This document shows, one piece after another, positions 59,111 through 64,000 of a DNA stretch of 64,000 nucleotides. The DNA is from Brachionus rotundiformis (taxonomy: Eukaryota; Rotifera; Eurotatoria; Ploima; Brachionidae): NCBI GenBank assembly GCA_016802295.1, contig JAESIW010000166.1, positions 20,492 to 84,491 of the forward strand, written 5' to 3'. Made by a program: the position numbers and the translations under genes. The first letter of the stretch is position 1. Each line of letters opens with the position of its first letter. The notes under the pieces are model-generated. The model had not been told where the DNA came from. It was given only the letters and a program-made list of their open reading frames with translations, and ran no database searches.

Positions 59111-59437
59111 ATGAAGTATTCGAATCTAATTGTAGCAGTGGTGGTAGTGGTGCTATTGTGCTGTGGACACGGATCAGCCGGCCTTCTCGATTGGATCAAG
59201 CCGTCTGGCAGAGATGACCAGTGCCAGCGAGTGGTACAGAGCGAGAGGTACGCGTGCTCCAAGGCCAACCGAGATTGTCGTGCATGCTGTCACTTTGATT
59301 TGAGTCTAATGAACGAACGCTACGGTGAACGTGAATTTTTCTTAAAAGAAGCGCTGGTATTGGAAGCGTCGCGCGAGTGCGTGTGCCTCATTTGCAAGAG
59401 CTATTTACAAGACTTTGCCAACAAGGCTTTTTTTTAA
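59111..59437 (+). CDS. Small secreted cysteine-rich protein, 108 aa, unknown function
   Basis: The ATG opens a strong signal peptide (about residues 1-23, with a VAVVVVVLLCCG core). The mature part of about 85 residues has eight Cys: one each after DDQ and RYA, then DCRACC, and three near the end in ECVCLIC. That could form four disulfides. The middle is charged and helical-looking (LMNERYGEREFFLKEALVLE). No introns. Coding GC is higher than the surroundings, which supports a real gene. I do not recognise the family and assign no activity. Confidence 0.65.
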   Translation: MKYSNLIVAVVVVVLLCCGHGSAGLLDWIKPSGRDDQCQRVVQSERYACSKANRDCRACCHFDLSLMNERYGEREFFLKEALVLEASRECVCLICKSYLQDFANKAFF

Positions 59438-60379
59438 TTAAGAAAAATTTTAAAATCATTTAATTAATTTAATTATTTATTTATAAATAAAGTTTTTTCT
59501 AATTCTTGAGTAGTATAATGCGGAAATTTAATATAAATTTAATTAATTTCCATCAAATCAATGACGAATACTAAACCAATAAAGTAAGCCCGGAGGAACT
59601 CGACTCTTGATTATAAATAATTTGAATTAAAAATTATACCACTAAATATTTAAATTTATTAAGTCGATAAACAAATAATCTAGTCATTGTTTGATATTTA
59701 CTCTACAATATATGATACAACCATTTCCTATGCTAAATCCACTCTGAATCGCTTGGTTACAGCTTGCCACCACTGTCCGATAAGCCTGCTTTTAAATGTC
59801 AAACTAAGTTTGGTTAAAAATGACACTTTTAATCAAAATCATGGAATAATTTTCCGGCTTTAACTAACAAGATTATTAATTAGTTGTAACAACAACAACA
59901 AAAGGGAAATTTTTTATTTTTTTATCTAATAGTTTATTCAACTTGGTTTTCAAAAATAAAAAAAAAAAAAGTGGAGATAATTATCCATGAGTACTTGAGA
60001 AAAATTAGCTAAGCATTTTTGGTAATTATTTTAGTTTAATTTTTATTTTTTTATAAAGAGTCTTATGCTTCACTAGACTCTTTTATTTTAGCTGAAAGCA
60101 TTTAAAAAAATTCCAAATTAAATATCTTAAAATAATTTTCTCTATTCTTTTTAAGCATCATTTTTTCTATCTAAAGATGTATACACCTTTTAGCGTCAGT
60201 GTAATTATTTTCACCATCAGCAGCAAATATTTAATATTGTTTTCTTTTTTTTTTTTTATATTTTATATTTTGTCAAAATATTTAGCTCACATATAAAAAT
60301 AAAAAAATAGATTATTTTTACTTATTGATTTTTTTTTTTATATTTTTTAAATTGCAGAAAATATAAAAAATAAAAATAG
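59438..60379. other. Intergenic stretch upstream of the BK channel gene
   Basis: AT-rich DNA with no gene. The end may include a 5' leader intron of the channel gene, since a T-rich tract ending in TTGCAG lies at about 60340-60357 just before the start codon. Confidence 0.5.
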
Positions 60380-62762
60380 ATGGGACAAGATACGTCGACA
60401 AGCTTGGACAATAGCAATCTAGATCCAGAATGCATTGGTAGACGCTATTGGTACGTGTTTCTCATGTCCTCGCTGCTCACATTCTTTGGTGGCCTGTTGA
60501 TAATTTTCATATGGCGCTTTATGACATTTTTATTCTATGGGAAATTTTTTAAAAAAATTCGCAAAAGGGTAATTAGTAAAAAAATAAGAAATTTATTTTT
60601 TTTAATTAAAATTTTAAGATTTTAAAATCAGATAATAGTGATGCAATTAATTTGGTAGATAGTGAGCCAGAGATTGGTTGGGTCACGGCGGCCAGAGACT
60701 TTTGCGGCGAGCTCATCTCGGCTCAATCGATTTCGGGCCGCATTCTGGTACTTAATCTACATTTTTATTTACTCTTTTTTATCTTATCTATCCTAAACAA
60801 AGATGACATTGGTATCTATATTCAGCGTAGGCTCGTTGGTTATTTACTTTTTTGATGCCAGCACATCGTAAGTATTTGTCTTGGCCTATGATCTTATCTA
60901 TTCGATCTAAACTTGAAAGACCGATTGAGACGTGCCAAAAATGGAAGGAGTCTGTGTCCCAGCAGATCGATCTGGGCTTTAATTTGTTTTTTATGCTTTA
61001 TTTTTTTATAAGAGTAAATTTAATATAAAAAAAATATTATTTTTTTTCTATTTTTTGTGTGTAAAGTTTGTGGCTGCTCAAGATAAATTGTGGTTCTGGC
61101 TTGACATATTTTCCATAGTTGACTACTTTACCATACCACCATCTTTTGTGAGCATTTATTTGGACCGCAACTGGATTGGATTGAGATTTTTGCGCGTCTT
61201 GCGCCTAATGAACATACCGGACATCTTGCAATACCTGAACATACTCAAGACCAGCAATTCCATCCGGCTCACTCAGCTTTTTGTCATGTTCCTTTCGATT
61301 TGGTTGACTGCTGCCGGATTCGTTCATTTAGTAAACTAGATTAAACTAAATATATAAAAACATTGATTAGCTTTAAGTCAATTAATTTCGTTTGAAAATT
61401 AATTAAATTTTATAAACTTAAAGTTAATATGGTAAAATGATAAAGAGAAGTTGAACATTGATTATAATTAGGTTGAAAATTCGGATTTTGAGTACACCAA
61501 TGTGAGTCGGAATTTTTCCGAGCTTGCCATCGAGCACCAAAATCCACGCATTAACCAAAAGACACTGCAAAAAAACATTCACCTAAGCTACTTTGACAGC
61601 ATTTATTTTATAGTAGTGACCATGTCTACGGTATTTAAATTTGGGATTTTTTTTAAGTATAAGCCATTAATTAGACTAAAAAAAAAAAATAAAATTTAAA
61701 TACATTTTTATCTTTAAAATGTACTTTTGATACACTAATGTGATGTTATGTGAGATAAAAATGTCTATTTATTTTTATTTTGGTCTATATAATTCAGAAT
61801 GGCTTGTTGTAGAAATTTTTTTCTCAATTTTTCACATCGCAGGTAGGCTATGGAGATGTGTACTGTCGTACCACTTTAGGAAAAGTGTCAGTGGTACTAT
61901 TGCTTTTTTGTGGCATTGTAAGTCACTCGTTTTAAACTTCTCTTTGTATTATTGCTGTTTATCTGTTATTGTTTATTTGTCTAGTCTAAATGTTGTACCA
62001 ATTTTGTTTAGGTGGAAAATACCAGTGATTATTTGGGCGGTCCAAACCAGCCCCTTAGTCACCTTGATTGTATATATCTGCTTATTGTGTTAGTTTTTTT
62101 TTATTTTCTTTAATAAATAATTAAATTTATTATCAATTCTTAAAACTAGTGCAAAATTTTATTGATTAAAATATTATATTTAGACAAAGTATATTTTAAG
62201 AATTGATAATTTTCCACTATTGGAAATGGTACCATATTTGTTTTGTGTTAAATATATTTAAATATTTAAGAACTATGTCTACTGTGGGATATGGTGACGT
62301 AACTTGTAGGTAATGTGTTCTGATTTATGTGCTTCCTGATTTGTATCATGAGTTTTTTATCTATTTTGTTTAAAACAGAACCGTGCTTGGTAGATTGTTT
62401 ATGCTATTTTTTATAATTGGTGGACTTGTGAGCTGGTTTTATTTGGCAATTGATAAATTTTTAAAATCCTTCCCTTAAGGCAGTATTTGCGAGCGCCATT
62501 CCAGAATTGGCTCAAATAATAGGAAATCGGCCCAAATATGCCGGAACTTATAAAGTCGAAAAAGGAAAAAGGTAGATTAGAATTTATTAATTAAATTTAA
62601 AGCAAAAAATATAAAATTAATTAATTATCAATTGATTTATTACAATAATAGGCATGTATTTGTATGTGGTCACATCACCTATTCTACGGTGTCCAATTTT
62701 CTCAAGGAATTTCTGCACAAAGACCGCGAAATATTCGATATCGAGGTTGTTTTCATGAACAA
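60380..62762 (+). CDS. slo: Large-conductance calcium-activated (BK/Slo1) potassium channel, 5' part
   Basis: Exons: 60380-60568, 60619-60747, 60803-60867, 60920-61013, 61067-61330, pore set A (61472-61630, 61843-61917) or set B (62012-62088, 62271-62309, 62379-62427), 62480-62571 and 62652-62762. All phases agree. The protein begins with the Slo1-specific S0 helix (FLMSSLLTFFGGLLIIFIWR). It continues with ELISAQSISGRIL (S1), a voltage-sensing S4 (RFLRVLRLMNIPDILQYLNIL) and S5 (FLSIWLTAAGFVHL). After the pore come VFASAIPELAQIIGNR and the start of RCK1, HVFVCGHITYSTVSNFLKEF. The last exon ends at a canonical donor (AA/GTAAGT), so the gluing domains RCK1 and RCK2 should lie beyond. A DUF229 gene starts 174 bp later. 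Confidence 0.92.
61472..61917 (+). other. Slo pore cassette A (two exons): turret, filter and S6
   Basis: Exon A1 (61472-61630) starts VENSDFEY, contains two N-glycosylation sequons (NVS, NFS) and ends IYFIVVTMST. Exon A2 (61843-61917) reads VGYGDVYCRTTLGKVSVV then LLLFCGI. Both keep frame and GT/AG borders. Entry phase 0 matches S5. Exit phase 0 matches the common exon starting AVFASAIPEL. The turret is 23 residues longer than in cassette B, and the S6 Gly pair is replaced by Cys-Gly. Confidence 0.85.
62012..62427 (+). other. Slo pore cassette B (three exons): turret, filter and S6
   Basis: Exons B1 (62012-62088, VENTSDYLGGPNQPLSH...CIYLLIV), B2 (62271-62309, TMSTVGYGDVTC) and B3 (62379-62427, TVLGRLFMLFFIIGGL) cover the same part of the channel as cassette A. 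Length and sequence are close to the usual animal Slo1 pore, including the Gly-Gly hinge. B starts and ends in phase 0, exactly as A does. One sequon (NTS) lies in the turret. Confidence 0.87.
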
Positions 62763-62935
62763 GTAAGTCAATTTAGATTTTTATCTATAACCCTTAAAAA
62801 AATATAGCAGAGATAAAGTCCTATTAACATTTGAGACAAATAATCTCATTAAACCCACAATTTTATTAGAGATAACAATTTATAGCTTATAAATAAAACT
62901 AAAAACAAAAAACAGTTCTATTTTATTAAAATAAA

Positions 62936-64000
62936 ATGAGAATAAAATATAAATATTTTCTTGGATTTGTAATGACCATAGGCCTAGTCAATATAATAGT
63001 CGTGTATAGGCCCAAGCATATTGGAGTCAAAGTGGACAAATTAATTTACATTGTACGAGACTTTGTTGACCATTATCTGGCAAAAATAAGTGTTGTAGAT
63101 GACAATGAATTCCTGGAGCTTGGCTCTCGTTCTAACAATTCCAAATGCTTTCTGGCCGATCATGTCAACACACGGTCCAAATTGGCCGAGCAATATTTGG
63201 ACTCGGACCGTCAACTGTTGAGCAAAATATTCGACTCATGTCGGACTAATTTTAGTTTTAAAAATGTAATTAAAATTAAAAATAATTTTATCAAATTGGA
63301 CATTGATCAGCTATCCAAATTGAGTGGTACCAAGCCTGGCAATATTAGATGTAATGCTTATAGATTCGACAAAAAAATGGATGTATCTGAGCAAGAAATG
63401 AAGACTGAAATGGTCGATGCTGTCTACAAGTTTGGCACTGATCAAATTGAGGTCAAAACTCATGGATTTTATTATGTAATATGCCAGAATGCGGCAACAA
63501 AATACTCCAAAATATTTGACAGAGTAGTGACTGTGTATCCAAATGACATGAGTGTGTTGGTGACAGATAGGCAAAAGTTTACTTCTTCAAATCAAAGTTC
63601 AGTGCATAAATTGCCTGGTCTAAGTCTACAAAAAGGCACCAAAATGAATGTTCTAATAATTGGCATTGACTCGGTATCAGCTAACCATTTTAGGCGCATT
63701 TTCCCTCTCACCCATGAATATTTGTCCACACTCGAGCACAATTTGATATTCAACCATTTTAATTCACTTGGTCGGAATACTTTTCCCAATGTGTTGGCCA
63801 TGCTATCCGGCTTAATCGACCCAGACATAAATGACCAGCTAAAAAAAGACATTAATGATTATAAAGAGATAAACTCGACTTTCTTTGACCAAATACCATT
63901 TTTGTGGTATGACTATGAGCAAAATGGATATGTGACCATGTTTCAAGAAGACGATCCCGACATAGCCATATTCAACTATTTAAAACAAGGCTTTAGACAA
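62936..64000 (+). CDS. DUF229 sulfatase-like membrane protein, partial (355 codons, runs off window)
   Basis: The open frame starts at ATG 62936 and has no stop to the window end. The N terminus has a short basic cap and one membrane helix (FLGFVMTIGLVNIIVVY), so it is a type II protein, probably of the Golgi or cell surface. The body matches DUF229 proteins, an alkaline-phosphatase/sulfatase-like family of unknown function in invertebrates. Diagnostic parts are MNVLIIGIDSVSANHFRR, where the family's metal-binding Asp stands, GRNTFPNVLAMLSGL, with the Thr-Phe-Pro-Asn region, and WYDYEQNGYVTMFQEDDPDI. No intron is visible. It lies just after a splice donor of the Slo gene on the same strand, so it is either nested in a Slo intron or follows a truncated Slo. 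Confidence 0.87.
   Translation, partial: MRIKYKYFLGFVMTIGLVNIIVVYRPKHIGVKVDKLIYIVRDFVDHYLAKISVVDDNEFLELGSRSNNSKCFLADHVNTRSKLAEQYLDSDRQLLSKIFDSCRTNFSFKNVIKIKNNFIKLDIDQLSKLSGTKPGNIRCNAYRFDKKMDVSEQEMKTEMVDAVYKFGTDQIEVKTHGFYYVICQNAATKYSKIFDRVVTVYPNDMSVLVTDRQKFTSSNQSSVHKLPGLSLQKGTKMNVLIIGIDSVSANHFRRIFPLTHEYLSTLEHNLIFNHFNSLGRNTFPNVLAMLSGLIDPDINDQLKKDINDYKEINSTFFDQIPFLWYDYEQNGYVTMFQEDDPDIAIFNYLKQGFRQ

Noticed and set aside
61472..62427. A channel with two consecutive pore loops in one subunit
   Set aside because: Joining A to B is in frame, but S6 of A would be followed by an outer turret with no extra membrane crossing, which is topologically unlikely. Mutually exclusive use fits better.

Overview
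The window is nuclear DNA of a small AT-rich animal genome. Genes are split by short introns (mostly 50-400 bp) with ordinary GT...AG borders. Two intact eukaryotic tRNA genes are present. The protein set is plainly metazoan: PDZ-containing nitric oxide synthase, tetraspanin, BK potassium channel, TBATA and a chitin-binding protein. A chitin-binding domain together with cilium-linked genes and RFX-type X-box sequences suits a ciliated invertebrate. My best guess is a monogonont rotifer of the Brachionus type, but this is inferred from gene style and not proven.

Region 1 (1-14.5 kb) is repeat-rich and looks subtelomeric. It holds a decayed Helentron-type rolling-circle transposon (Rep, PIF1 helicase, C-terminal endonuclease) between two copies of a dispersed repeat. 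Several (CCCTAA)-like tracts, all in one orientation, often abut that repeat. A metallocarboxypeptidase pseudogene follows. A 1,269-bp MULE transposon with 9-bp target duplications interrupts one of its exons, and its 3' part is replaced by repeat and telomere-like sequence.

Region 2 (14.5-29 kb) is a dense run of conserved genes: EFCAB10-like and CISD (divergent pair), AMSH deubiquitinase, UBA6-like ubiquitin E1, a four-TM protein, a secreted chitin-binding protein, AFG1-like mitochondrial ATPase, a five-exon mitochondrial BolA protein, and TBATA.

Region 3 (29.6-45 kb) holds a complete 12-exon NUP205 gene with a tetraspanin gene nested in one intron, a tRNA-Asp/tRNA-Gly pair with a tRNA-Asp fragment, and a six-exon PDZ-NOS gene.

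Region 4 (45-64 kb) holds an intronless eEF2 kinase, a CoA-type Nudix hydrolase, an RA-like protein, a CYP3-clan P450 with eight exons, a type II membrane protein, a small secreted Cys-rich protein and the 5' part of a BK (Slo1) channel gene. A DUF229 sulfatase-like gene starts inside or just after the channel gene and runs off the window.

The most striking observation is in the channel gene. It carries two different in-frame exon sets, each encoding an outer vestibule, a TVGYGD selectivity filter and an S6 helix. Splice phases allow either set to join the same flanking exons. This looks like mutually exclusive pore cassettes in a BK channel.
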